A stretch of DNA of 64,000 nucleotides from DATKFM01 sp963851215 (GTDB taxonomy: Bacteria > Pseudomonadota > Alphaproteobacteria > Dongiales > Dongiaceae), in the NCBI GenBank assembly GCA_963851215.1, contig CAWKOG010000008.1, positions 496,001 through 560,000 on the forward strand, given 5' to 3'. Below are positions 1 to 8,483 of this stretch, one piece after another. The notes under the pieces are model-generated. The model searched no databases. It saw only the letters and a program-made list of their open reading frames with translations, and had not been told where the DNA came from. The position numbers and the translations under genes are program-made. Position 1 is the first letter of the stretch; every line of letters begins with the position of its first letter.

Positions 1-201
1 CCAGGTGAGATAGATCGTGATGCTGATCGGCGCCGTCACCAGGAGGCCGGCGAGGAAATAGTCCCGCAGGCGCGACAGGATGCCCCCGCGAGACGCCTTC
101 GGCGCGGGCGGCGGCGCAGGCAAGCCCAGAAACTGATTTGCGAATTCAAGTTCATCGTCCCTTTCACCGCGGCACGTCGTTCTTGATATACCCGCCTCAC
201 G
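1..201 (-). CDS. DUF502-type membrane protein, N-terminal part (cut by window edge)
   Basis: The minus-strand frame is open from the left edge to about 201. It encodes an acidic and proline-rich lead (about 45 residues) followed by SRLRDYFLAGLLVTAPISI, the start of the first membrane helix typical of DUF502 proteins, whose function is unknown. Only about 67 residues are visible. No ATG lies in this frame near the start. The furthest upstream candidate is GTG at 201, which has no clear Shine-Dalgarno, so the true start may be nearer the membrane segment or there may be an indel. It is divergent from the polyketide synthase gene. The family call rests on the short RDYFLAGLL motif only. Confidence 0.5.
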
Positions 202-355
202 ATTGTTTGAACAGCCGGAGCTAAATGCTTGACCTGAACCCGTTAGTTCGTCCGGCGGCGCAAGCAGGCGCAAACTCGCAATCTGATGCAGGAATATTGC
301 CGACCACTTGATTGTTCCTCCATTGACACAATGAACCAGAATTCGCGGCAAGGCG

Positions 356-1465
356 ATGCAGATCGTCCAGGATCATGCCCGGGCGCGTGCCCGCAACCTT
401 TCTATCGTTGAACCGCACTGGGCCGCGCCGGTTCGGATCAGGGCTGTGGCAACCGCCGTTCCCGGGGCTGCGATCACGCAGGAAGAGATTGCCGCCGTCA
501 GCGGACTGGTCTTCGACGGGCACCATTCCGAGATTGAGCGGCTTCTGCCGGTCTTTGCCCATGCCGGCATCGACAGCCGAAACTTCTGCATGCCGATCGA
601 ATGGTACATGAAGCCGCATAGCTGGGCGGAGCGGAACCGTCTTTTTGTCGAGCAGGCAGTCGATCTCCTGGTCGCTGTTGCCCGAGAGGCGATCGAGAAG
701 GCCGGCTGCGATATTGCCGATATCGATGCTCTCGTGGCTGTATCGACCACCGGCGTCGCAACGCCCAGCCTCGACGCCCTGGTCATGGAGCGGCTCGGCA
801 TGCGGCACGATACTCGACGGCTGCCCTTGTTCGGGCTCGGCTGTGTCGGCGGCGTGGTGGGGCTTTCCCGCGCCGCCGATCTGACACGCATGAGTATCCG
901 CGGCAAGACCCTGATGTTGACCGTGGAACTCTGCAGCCTCACTTTTCGCAGCAACGACCAAACCAAGGGCAATATCATTGCGGCTGCCCTGTTTGGCGAC
1001 GGCGCCGCGGCACTGCTCTTGGAAAACGATGGCGACGGGCCGGAACTGCTGGGCGGCGGGTCCCACACTTGGCCGCATTCACTCGACGTCATGGGTTGGC
1101 GAGTGGAGGATGATGGGTTCGGCGTGCTCTTTTCCCGCGATATACCGACTTTGATACGGCGGGAGTTCCGCAAGCCTCTGCTGGATTTCCTGCGGTCGCA
1201 GGCGGTGGGGTTGGAGGATCTGGCGGGATTTGTCATGCACCCCGGCGGCGCCAAGGTGCTCGATGCCCTCGAGGAAAGCATTGGCCTCACTCCGCAAAGC
1301 TTGCACCCGGCCCGCGAGATACTTCGGCGCTACGGCAACATGTCGGCGGCAACAGTGCTATTTGTCCTGCAGAAGATGCTGGGTCAGGGAATGCGCGGCC
1401 TATACTTGATTTCCGCATTGGGTCCCGGATTCACGGCAGGATTTCAGATTGTGAATGTGCTTTGA
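356..1465 (+). CDS. Type III polyketide synthase (chalcone/stilbene synthase family)
   Basis: 369 residues, a normal length for a homodimeric type III PKS that condenses acyl-CoA starters with malonyl-CoA. The Cys-His-Asn catalytic triad is visible: Cys in LFGLGCVGG (about residue 164), His in FVMHPGGAK (about 300) and Asn in RRYGNMSAATVLFVL (about 333). A GFGVLFSRDIP block precedes the C-terminal thiolase fold. The start is chosen because the thiolase-fold sequence RIRAVATAVPG begins soon after it; the ribosome site is weak. The stop codon overlaps the TTG start of the ICMT-type methyltransferase, so the two are translationally coupled. By analogy with bacterial PKS-ICMT pairs the product is probably an alkylpyrone or alkylresorcinol; the substrate is inference. 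Confidence 0.9.
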   Translation: MQIVQDHARARARNLSIVEPHWAAPVRIRAVATAVPGAAITQEEIAAVSGLVFDGHHSEIERLLPVFAHAGIDSRNFCMPIEWYMKPHSWAERNRLFVEQAVDLLVAVAREAIEKAGCDIADIDALVAVSTTGVATPSLDALVMERLGMRHDTRRLPLFGLGCVGGVVGLSRAADLTRMSIRGKTLMLTVELCSLTFRSNDQTKGNIIAAALFGDGAAALLLENDGDGPELLGGGSHTWPHSLDVMGWRVEDDGFGVLFSRDIPTLIRREFRKPLLDFLRSQAVGLEDLAGFVMHPGGAKVLDALEESIGLTPQSLHPAREILRRYGNMSAATVLFVLQKMLGQGMRGLYLISALGPGFTAGFQIVNVL

Positions 1466-1956
1466 CTTGGCCCTACGTCATTCTCGGCCTGGTTGGCTTG
1501 CAACGCCTCGCTGAGCTGATCTATTCGGCACACAATGCGAGAGCCCTCCGGGCACGCGGTGCGATCGAAGTCGGCGCGGGTCACTATCCGCTGCTGGTAG
1601 CCGTCCATGCGGCTTGGTTTCTTGCAATGGCTGTCAGCATCGATGCAACAACGGCGATACAGCCGGGATTGCTCGCGGCTTTCATACTGTTGCAGCTCGG
1701 ACGTGCATGGGTGCTCCTGACCCTTGGGAGCTATTGGACGACGCGGCTGTTCCATTTTGAGAGCGTGCCTACAATCCGAACCGGGCCTTACCGGTTCCTG
1801 CGGCATCCGAACTACCTGGTTGTTGCCGGGGAGATCGCGGTTCTGCCTCTGGCGTTCGGCCTCTGGCGTATCGCCATAGTTCTATCGTTGCTTAACGGCG
1901 CGGTATTGCTTTGGCGCATTCGCATTGAGGACAGTTATCTGGCGCGTCGGCCGTAG
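1462..1956 (+). CDS. Isoprenylcysteine carboxyl methyltransferase (ICMT) family membrane protein
   Basis: 164 residues with about four hydrophobic segments and the ICMT/PEMT C-terminal signature GPYRFLRHPNYL, which binds S-adenosylmethionine in this family. It starts at TTG 1462, inside the TTGA that also holds the PKS stop, so it is read as the second gene of a two-gene operon. In Bacillus (BpsA-BpsB) such a partner O-methylates the alkylpyrone made by the PKS. The same role is inferred here, not shown. A protein-prenylcysteine substrate is unlikely in a bacterium. Confidence 0.85.
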   Translation: MTWPYVILGLVGLQRLAELIYSAHNARALRARGAIEVGAGHYPLLVAVHAAWFLAMAVSIDATTAIQPGLLAAFILLQLGRAWVLLTLGSYWTTRLFHFESVPTIRTGPYRFLRHPNYLVVAGEIAVLPLAFGLWRIAIVLSLLNGAVLLWRIRIEDSYLARRP

Positions 1957-1966
1957 AGCGCGGGGA

Positions 1967-2590
1967 TCAGTAGGTTGCTGTGTAGCCCTCGGAGCCGTGG
2001 GTCTTGCGCAAATGCTCCAGGGTGCTGTTGGTTTCCAGCGCGCCTTCTTCCTGCGCAGCCAGCAATTGCACCGTCAGCTTCACGGTGATGCGGCCAGAGG
2101 CGGTGGTGTAAGTATAATAGCCGGGCCAGCCGTAGCCATAATCGTAGGGCCAATAGCCGTAGGCTCCATATGGCCAGTGTCGATACCCCAGTCCGCCCCA
2201 GGGCCCATAATATGGCGCAATGGCCTGCTGCCGGTTCACGGTCACGTCCACGTCCCGGCTCTCCTGCGTCACCTTGAATGCAGGATAGCCTTTGCTGTCT
2301 GCCAGTTCCGCCGCGCGCCAGAGGGCGAATTCGTAGACGCGCTGCTTTTCGACTTCGAGACCGTGATCGTTGTCGCTGTCTGTATCGGCGCGCAGTCGCG
2401 GACTGACATACGTGACCTCGTAGCGCGCCGCATCGAGCGGCCTGTCACTATAGCCGTACTCACCGTTGATCGCTTGCGGCACCATTGCCGCGCGGGTGGG
2501 CTCGTGGCTGCTGCAAGCCGACAGCAAGAACAACACCGTCGCTAGAGCCATTCCGCTCCGAAGAAATCTCGCGCTGATGCCGACCGGCAT
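1967..2590 (-). CDS. CC0125/CC1285-type lipoprotein
   Basis: About 207 residues. The N-terminus is a lipoprotein signal ending in a lipobox LLSAC, so the mature protein should be lipid-anchored. The central part (YGYSDRPLDAARYEVTYVS, then a stretch with ALWRAAELADSKGY) matches the layout of the alphaproteobacterial CC0125/CC1285 lipoproteins, whose role is unknown. A Gly/Tyr/Trp-Pro-rich segment (about residues 125-160) follows. The start at 2590 is preceded by AAAGG at proper spacing; a longer frame upstream lacks a site. It converges on the methyltransferase gene with only 10 bases between stops. Confidence 0.75.
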   Translation of the reverse strand: MPVGISARFLRSGMALATVLFLLSACSSHEPTRAAMVPQAINGEYGYSDRPLDAARYEVTYVSPRLRADTDSDNDHGLEVEKQRVYEFALWRAAELADSKGYPAFKVTQESRDVDVTVNRQQAIAPYYGPWGGLGYRHWPYGAYGYWPYDYGYGWPGYYTYTTASGRITVKLTVQLLAAQEEGALETNSTLEHLRKTHGSEGYTATY

Positions 2591-2736
2591 ATCGCACCTT
2601 TGATCTGCAGTTGCGCGACCGCATCGCGCGCCCTTAACAGATGATAGCACAATTGTAGGTTGGCAAGCACCCACCGGCCGCTTCGGGTGGCGAATTCAGC
2701 CTAGTTAACGCGCGGTGACCCTGCTTTATTCCGCCG

Positions 2737-3240
2737 CTACCGCCCCGCCAAGCACTTCCGCAATGCCTGCACGGTCGCCGGCGAGACATAGAACATGCCG
2801 TCGACCAGCTCATTGTGCCCCCTGTCCCATTTCTCGGCCTCATAGTCCCACATGATCAGGGAAATGATGCGGTTATCGTCACCGACCAGCCGGCGCAATT
2901 TGCGCGTTATTGCACCCTCGAACGCCGAGAGCACGTGCAGATCCGCGCCCTTTGTCGCCGCCAGCATCGTCTTGAGCGAGACGCGCCCATCGCCCTTCGC
3001 GAACAGCTTGAGCCGTTTTAGCTGATCGTCGGTGAGGCCGCGTAGCAGTTTGCGCCCGAGGTCCGCCGTCAAATCGAAGGGAACGCGCCAGCGGAACCCC
3101 TTGTTGTTATCTGCCGACGCCGTTGCGGATCGCAGCTGTGCCGGCGCCGAAGAAGATGGTTCCTCCAGTAGCTGCAGCAACTCTTCCCGCGCGCCTGACG
3201 AAAGGCGGCGCCAGTCAATGCTTTCGATGACAATCTGCAT
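2737..3240 (-). CDS. Hypothetical protein, about 167 residues
   Basis: Not recognised with confidence. No signal peptide or membrane helix. The C-terminal 100 residues (LRGLTDDQLKRLKLFAKGDG, then a helix-rich part ending FYVSPATVQALRKCL) have the feel of a small winged-helix domain and resemble DUF6416-type proteins, but this is a weak impression. ATG 3240 is preceded by GGAGG at good spacing, better than the ATG four codons upstream. It sits alone between the lipoprotein and a GlsB-like gene on the same strand. Confidence 0.6.
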   Translation of the reverse strand: MQIVIESIDWRRLSSGAREELLQLLEEPSSSAPAQLRSATASADNNKGFRWRVPFDLTADLGRKLLRGLTDDQLKRLKLFAKGDGRVSLKTMLAATKGADLHVLSAFEGAITRKLRRLVGDDNRIISLIMWDYEAEKWDRGHNELVDGMFYVSPATVQALRKCLAGR

Positions 3241-3292
3241 GCAATCCTCCATCTTGGCGGTCTGCGCCGTCTTGGTTCGACAGCAGCTAAGG

Positions 3293-3550
3293 CTACGCCT
3301 GCTGCCGGCCGCGGATTGCGCGGTATATGACGAGGATGACGATGGCGCCGATCACGGCGCCGACGAATTTGCCAGAAATCCGCCCTCGGGATAGATGTTG
3401 AGAGCCTCGCCGACATAGCGGAAGAGGATCGCGCCGCCGATGCCAAGAAGAATCGTGATGATAATGCCGCCCGGATCCTTTCCCGGCATGATGAACTTGG
3501 CGACAATGCCCGGCTAGCAGCCCGATGATGATCGTGACAATCCAATCCAC
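3293..3550 (-). CDS. GlsB/YeaQ/YmgE-type small membrane protein (two frame breaks)
   Basis: The N-terminus (WIVTIIIGLLA) and C-terminus (KFVGAVIGAIVILVIYRAI) lie in one frame; the middle (GIVAKFIMPGKDPGGIIITI, then LLGIGGAILF) is read one base over. Joined, the product is about 85 residues with three membrane helices, the size and pattern of the transglycosylase-associated/GlsB stress family, with the usual conserved KFIMPGKDPGG loop. The breaks are near 3512 (GGG where GG is expected) and near 3370 (one base missing). The apparent start is GTG. I treat the breaks as sequencing errors, but genuine inactivation of a dispensable gene cannot be excluded. Confidence 0.65.
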   Translation of the reverse strand: MDWIVTIIIGLLAGHCRQVHHAGKGSGRHYHHDSSWHRRRDPLPLCRRGSQHLSRGRISGKFVGAVIGAIVILVIYRAIRGRQQA

Positions 3551-3612
3551 ACATGATTCTGCACTCTCTCGCTAGCGTCATCGACTACGAGTCGCCAACA
3601 CCGCTGTCGGCA

Positions 3613-5435
3613 TCATAGCGGCTGCCGAGAGCCGCAGCAATCAGCCTTGCGTCGCTGGCGATCATGCACCCCCGCCTTTCGCAGGCCGTCGATGCTCTGC
3701 GCCAGGATTTCCGCCGCCAGCCCCCAATGTTTCATATCCGCCACCGGATCGTTGAGGAATTGCGGCTTCAGGCGCTCGATTTGATCGATGGCCGCCTTGG
3801 CCTTTGCCGTGTCCCCGAGCTGGCCGTAGATCATCGCCCGCAGGACATAGGTCCGGTAGTAGTCCGGCGTGTTCATGCGATCGACAAAGGTCAAGGCCGC
3901 GGAATAATTGCCGTTCATGTATTCGTAGTAGACCAGCGGCGTGAACAGCCAGCCCGGCGGCGCCGGATTGCGCTCCACCGCGTTGCGCACCAGTGGAAGC
4001 CCCTCCGTCCAAAGGCCGCTCATCGCGAGTTTTGCGCCATAGTCGCCGACGAGATCCAGGCTGTTGCGATTCAGCTCGAGAGCCTTCTTGCCGATCCGCT
4101 GGAATTCCTTGGTATCGCCGCGCAGGAATTGCACCGTGTACAGCGCCTGATAGGCGCGGGCGTCGAAGGGATCGAGAGCGACAGCCTTGTTCGCACTCAC
4201 CAGGGCGCGTTCCAGCGGCGGGCTATCGTCGCGCGGGTTGTAGCCGTAGCGATACTCATCCATGTAAAAATACGACAATGCCGACCATGCCACTGCGTAG
4301 TCCGGTTCGACCTTGACCGCATCCTCCAGGCAAGTGCGCACCTTGGCATGCAACTCCGGCGTCAGTTCGCGCCAGTAATCATAGGCGCGCAGCGCGCAAT
4401 AATAGGCTGACACGCTCTGCGGGCGATTTGGTTCGGTGATCTCCGACTGCCAGATCACGCCATAGGGATCGGCGATCGTCGCTGCCACCTGTTGCGTAAT
4501 TTCGTCCTGCAGTTCGAACAGGCTATCGGTGTTGAGCCGGCGCTCGTAATTCTGCGCCCACAGGCTGCGGTTGTTGCGGGCATCCAGCAATTGCACGAGA
4601 ACCCGCACATCGCCCCGCTGGCTAGCCACCGTTCCCTGCAAGCGGTAGCGGCTGACATCCAGCGGTCCCGACGGACTCGGGTTTCACCTGATTGCTGTTC
4701 TCGGCATAGAGCACGATCAGTTCATGAAATCCGGTCAACGCACCGCTGATTTCAGCGGCAAGGCCGCGGCCCAGCAGGGCGTCGCGCTCGGTGCCGAAGG
4801 TCGCCTCGAATGGGAGGACCGCGATCGTCGGCCGGGCCGGCCGGGATAGCTCGTCCTTCGTGTTCAGAGGCGGCAACGTCGAGTCATTGCCGATACCGAG
4901 CCAATACGCGCCCCCCGCCAGAAGCGTCGCTAGGGCAATAAAGCCAAGAACCACCAAGGTTGCCCTCTGGGGTGCCGCTCCTCCGACCGGTGGCCGACTC
5001 GGCAGATTCGACATCGGGTATGGCCATCGGGGCGGTTGCCGCCGGCGCGGAAGGTTCCGGTTCCGGCGCTGAGGCGCCATTCGACCGCGCTTGGAAGTCC
5101 GGCACGTAGCCGCCCTTGGGGATGCCGATAATGACGGGGTCGTCCCGGCCCTCGCCGTCGTAATAGGCCGTGAGAGTCCGGCGCAGCCGGGCCGCTTCGA
5201 CGCGCACCACGGAATTGTTGGCGGGGTCGAAACTGTCGCCCCGTCGGAACACCTCCAGCGCCAGGGAATAGCCTTTGATCTCGTCGCCGCGGCCCGCCAG
5301 CGTCTCCTCGACCACATAGCGCAGGAAATCCTGCATCCGCGGCGAGGCGGTGAAAGCGGCGCTGGCGGCCACCCTGCCAAGGGCGGCGCGAATTTGCTCG
5401 GGAGCCAGGCCTCCGGTTGCCGAATCCTCGGACAT
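3613..5435 (-). CDS. Winged-helix-like/TM/TPR signalling protein (two frame breaks)
   Basis: About 607 residues once two one-base breaks (near 4985 and 4660) are bridged. Domains in order: an N-terminal DNA-binding-like module (about 28-115, with RRGDSFDPANNSVVRVEAAR and GIPKGGYVPDF), a Pro/Ala linker, one membrane helix (LVVLGFIALATLLAGGAYWL), a TolB-N-like segment (PTIAVLPFEATFG), then TPR-type repeats over the last 300 residues (for example NKAVALDPFDARAYQALY). This arrangement is common in alphaproteobacterial proteins loosely called adenylate-cyclase-like, although no cyclase domain is present. The ATG at 5435 is preceded by GGGAACG. It may act as a membrane-bound regulator; that is inference. 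Confidence 0.7.
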
Positions 5436-5519
5436 CGTTCCCAATCCCGTCCCGCTAATCGCCCAGACCTGGCCGCCGGACGCTGCCCGAGGTCCCACAG
5501 AGTGCAGCGCGGGGTTCAA

Positions 5520-5954
5520 TTAACTTGCTGAAATGACTAATCTTTCACTGTTAGACAGGGGCGTCTAACTTGTCTCTGGCAATGGCACTCTCTATCTCGA
5601 ACGGCAGACACCCAGACGCATTATACGCCGTTCCCCGAGAACCGGAACCGAAAGCCCGTCGAGGGATTTCTCCTGGTGACTGAATAGCTCGTGGCGCAGC
5701 GCATCCGGCCGGTGGCCGGCATCTGGGGCACCCTTGATTGCCGGTGGGCCAGCCACCCTTTCAAAGACGGATGTGTACCCATGCGCCTAGCTTATGAAGC
5801 CGTGCCCGCGACAGGGGCCGGACAGTCCAATGCGACCGCCGCCGGCGTTCAATCCGGCAGGCTAACCCCAGGTCCCCGCGCCATTCAGCCGCCCGCCAAC
5901 ACCGCGGACCGCTATGCGGGCACTGCCATTAAATCGAGACGAGGTCAGGCCGAG
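5520..5954. other. Upstream region without a supported gene
   Basis: An open frame runs from about 5691 into the cupin gene, but its first 88 residues look like non-coding translation and the family alignment starts at 5955. A perfect inverted repeat gttagac/gtctaac (5550-5556 and 5563-5569, 6-base loop) lies in front of the divergent TPR gene and could be an operator. No clear sigma-70 promoter was identified. Confidence 0.35.
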
Positions 5955-6341
5955 ATGATATCGCGCCAAAAGGAACAAATTCTGCCGGCGACCGATCACG
6001 TCCTCGGCGGCGATTGGGCGATCACGCCCTTGCTGACCGGTGGCGACGCCATCGGCGTTGAAATGGCAGAGATCGCCATCGAAGCCGGCTACAGCACCAT
6101 CGGCGAAACCGGCAGCACGCCGGCGGCCTATTATTGCCTCAGCGGCGAAGCGATCTATCGCAATCTGGAGACCCAGACGACCCACTATTTCCGTGGCGGC
6201 AGTCTGTGGAGCATTCCGGCGCGCACTCGCTTCCGGTTTACAGCGCTGTTTCCGATACGGCTGATTGCCGTCGCGCCGGCGCGGCCGGAGGCCGACAATG
6301 GCGCCGACGATGCACCCTATTTCCCGCTGATCGGCAAGTAG
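5955..6341 (+). CDS. Ectoine synthase-like cupin protein
   Basis: 128 residues, the usual length of EctC. The N-terminus MISRQKEQIL...DW and the cupin core AAYYCLSGEAIYRNLETQ...GGSLWSIPARTRFRF follow the EctC layout (MIV...EIL...NW, EAVYCIEGEGE, GTLYALDKHDRH). The residues that bind the catalytic metal in EctC (Glu of EAVYC, Tyr of LYALD, His of KHD) appear as Ala, Trp and a non-His here, judged from memory of the family. No ectA, ectB or ectD is nearby, so a classical ectoine pathway is not implied. The start at 5955 is set by alignment and a GAGG 12 bases upstream. It may be a different cupin enzyme or a sensor. Confidence 0.65.
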   Translation: MISRQKEQILPATDHVLGGDWAITPLLTGGDAIGVEMAEIAIEAGYSTIGETGSTPAAYYCLSGEAIYRNLETQTTHYFRGGSLWSIPARTRFRFTALFPIRLIAVAPARPEADNGADDAPYFPLIGK

Positions 6342-6354
6342 TCCTCAGCGGAGC

Positions 6355-6564
6355 TTACAGCTCCATTGCCTCGACCATATCGGCGCGCTGGCTGCCGGCG
6401 ACCGGTCCCGATGCCTGATTGATGCGTGCCACGGTCGCCTGGATGTTCCGGCCGCCGATGGGGCATTCCACAAGCTGGCCGACCTTGGGCGTCGGCCCGG
6501 CGCCGCCATCGAAGGGCGCCACGATAAGGCCGTCCCGCTGCTTCAACTGAACCCAATAAGCCAT
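6355..6564 (-). CDS. Small hypothetical protein, 69 residues
   Basis: Starts MAYWVQLKQRDG at ATG 6564, just behind an excellent GGGAGGGACAG site, which is the main reason to accept it. It is soluble with no signal and has a beta-rich look (VGQLVECPIGGRNIQATVAR). It converges with the cupin gene, 13 bases apart. No function can be offered. Confidence 0.6.
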   Translation of the reverse strand: MAYWVQLKQRDGLIVAPFDGGAGPTPKVGQLVECPIGGRNIQATVARINQASGPVAGSQRADMVEAMEL

Positions 6565-6924
6565 CTGTCCCTCCCGCATTCTCAATCCAAGGGCGCTGGG
6601 TGCGACGGGTGCGGGCTATTGGCTCGAGGGAGCCGCAGCTTCGGTGCGCAGACAGCGCCAGACTCTGCTCATAGAGATAGCAAGAAATTCTGGTTTTTCC
6701 CTTAATAGCAATGGGTAGATCAGCCAATAACAGCCCCATACACACGTCGATCACTCTGCCGCGGCCGTGGTTTCACTTCCCGGCATTGCAGCATGCTTAG
6801 GAATTGGTTAGGGACGCGACGCCGGGCGACGCCGTGAGGCCTCGGCCGTTAAGGGCTGATTCACCACAAATCGCTAGAACGGCCAGCGCCACACACCGAT
6901 TGTTCAAGAGTTCCAGGGGATCCC
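6565..6924. other. Intergenic region, no gene seen
   Basis: Divergent spacer between two small genes. The stretch 6680-6740 is relatively AT-rich (runs of T and A around 6690-6705) and probably carries the promoters. No hairpin terminator, tRNA or conserved frame was found. Confidence 0.4.
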
Positions 6925-7131
6925 ATGCCAAATGCGACGCAGATAGTACTGACCTATACGTTGAAGGCCGATGGGACGACCTGGTCCCGGCACATCGCCG
7001 CCCCCGGCAACGAAGCCGCGGTCAAGGAGTGGCAGGACGGCAAGGCCAATGGCGACGTGGCCAAGCTGATGCGCAAGCTGGCGAACGTACCGGGCGCCAA
7101 GGCGATGAAGATCGAGGACGAAAAGCTCTAG
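6925..7131 (+). CDS. Small hypothetical protein, 68 residues
   Basis: ATG 6925 follows CAGGGGATCCC, an acceptable ribosome site. The product is a soluble, charged small protein (start MPNATQIVLTYTLKADGTTW, C-terminus KAMKIEDEKL) with no recognised domain. Codon composition resembles that of neighbouring genes. It appears monocistronic. Confidence 0.55.
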   Translation: MPNATQIVLTYTLKADGTTWSRHIAAPGNEAAVKEWQDGKANGDVAKLMRKLANVPGAKAMKIEDEKL

Positions 7132-7206
7132 CATCCGCCGCCGGCAATGCACCCGTTTGACCGTCTGCCGACAACACTGAAATTCGATCAGGGCTCAGCG
7201 TAGTTT

Positions 7207-7401
7207 TTATCGCTTGGCTGCGGCCTTGGCATGCCCCCGCGCGCGTGACTTGGGAGCCGCGGCGGTCTTTCGAGTCCGCTTTGACGACGCAGCCTTGCTG
7301 CGTGACTGCGAGTTTTTCAACGCATTGCGTTTCCTGCGACGCAAGACCGCCGCCGCGCCCAGTGCGGCAGCTCCGACCAATGCGGGAAGTATGCGCACCA
7401 T
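7207..7401 (-). CDS. Small protein with hydrophobic N-terminus and histone H1-like basic tail
   Basis: 64 residues from ATG 7401, directly preceded by GGAGGAGAAC. Residues 1-20 are hydrophobic (VRILPALVGAAALGAAAVL). The rest is almost entirely Lys, Arg, Ala and Ser (for example RTRKTAAAPKSRARGHAK), like the tail of bacterial histone H1-like proteins. It may be a membrane-tethered nucleic-acid-binding peptide; that is inference from composition alone. Confidence 0.6.
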   Translation of the reverse strand: MVRILPALVGAAALGAAAVLRRRKRNALKNSQSRSKAASSKRTRKTAAAPKSRARGHAKAAAKR

Positions 7402-7570
7402 GTTCTCCTCCGGGGATAGTTTGTATCCGTTGCAGTGTCTATTGAATGCAGGCACGGACTAAATGTTCCGATTCGCCTGGCTACACGGCGTTCAAATGCT
7501 TGGTTTATCGGCTGCGATGGAACCTTTTCAGCATAGAGCCGTTGTAATCATACACCGCTGGAGGCCTTAC

Positions 7571-8332
7571 ATGCGCCGCTCCCCCATCCTGCTCGCTATA
7601 TCGATGACATTTGCCGCCGCAATTCTGGCGGCCTGTTCGTCCGCCCCGGTCACCGGCCGCCAACAACTGGTGCTGATGTCCAGTTCCGAAGCCGCTGGTA
7701 TGGGCCGCGACGCCTATCGGCAGATCCTGCAAGAAAAGGGCATCTCTTCCAATCAGCAGCAGACCGCGATGATGAAGCGCGCCGGCGAACGTATCGCCGC
7801 TGCCAATGGGATGGCCGGCCAGCATTGGGAGTTCAACCTGATCAATGACGACACGCCGAACGCGTTCGCCCTGCCCGGCGGCTATGTCGGCGTCAATACT
7901 GGCCTGTTCCAGGTCGTGAGGAACGAAGACCAATTGGCAGCCGTGATGGGCCATGAAATCGCCCACGTTGTCGCCCGCCATCCGGAGGAGCGCATTTCCC
8001 GCGAGGCTCTGGTCGGGACCGGCGCCGCCGTGCTCGGCGCTGCCGCGCCTGATCTTGCGGGCCTTGCCTCATCGGCGGCCACGCTAGGTCTGATTCTGCC
8101 CTTCTCCCGCGAGCAGGAATCCGAAGCCGACGTCATTGGCCTGCAATACATGGCGCGCGCCGGTTATAATCCGCGGGCGGCGGTGCAGGTCTGGCAGAAC
8201 TTCGCAGCCGCCAGTAGCGGCGAGCCCCCGGCTTTCTTGTCCACCCACCCCTCCCATGGCGACCGCATCGCCCGCTTGCAAGAACAGATGCCGGAAGCAA
8301 TGACCATCTACGAGGCCCATCGGGTAGAGTAG
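7571..8332 (+). CDS. M48-family zinc metalloprotease lipoprotein
   Basis: About 253 residues. A lipoprotein signal ends in lipobox LAAC (about residue 19). The catalytic zinc motif HEIAH is present (about residue 136), and the third ligand lies in EQESEADVIGLQYMARAGY, as in LoiP/YcaL/BepA-like periplasmic M48 peptidases. These act in outer-membrane quality control. ATG 7571 has GGAGG at proper spacing; an earlier start at 7463 would add a non-signal N-terminus. The tail repeats FLSTHPSHGDRIARL, typical of the family. No TPR domain is present, so it is the short form. Confidence 0.9.
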   Translation: MRRSPILLAISMTFAAAILAACSSAPVTGRQQLVLMSSSEAAGMGRDAYRQILQEKGISSNQQQTAMMKRAGERIAAANGMAGQHWEFNLINDDTPNAFALPGGYVGVNTGLFQVVRNEDQLAAVMGHEIAHVVARHPEERISREALVGTGAAVLGAAAPDLAGLASSAATLGLILPFSREQESEADVIGLQYMARAGYNPRAAVQVWQNFAAASSGEPPAFLSTHPSHGDRIARLQEQMPEAMTIYEAHRVE

Positions 8333-8483
8333 GGACTGACCGCCGCCGCAGAACTACTTTTCCACGCCTCCAGCCAACAATCGCCGCGTCCGATCGAACT
8401 CCCCGCGCTGGCTTCATCGCCATCCGTGCCCTACAACTGCGCGCCCGCCAGAGCCGCGTCTGTAGTTCGCCGGAGGAATTTTC

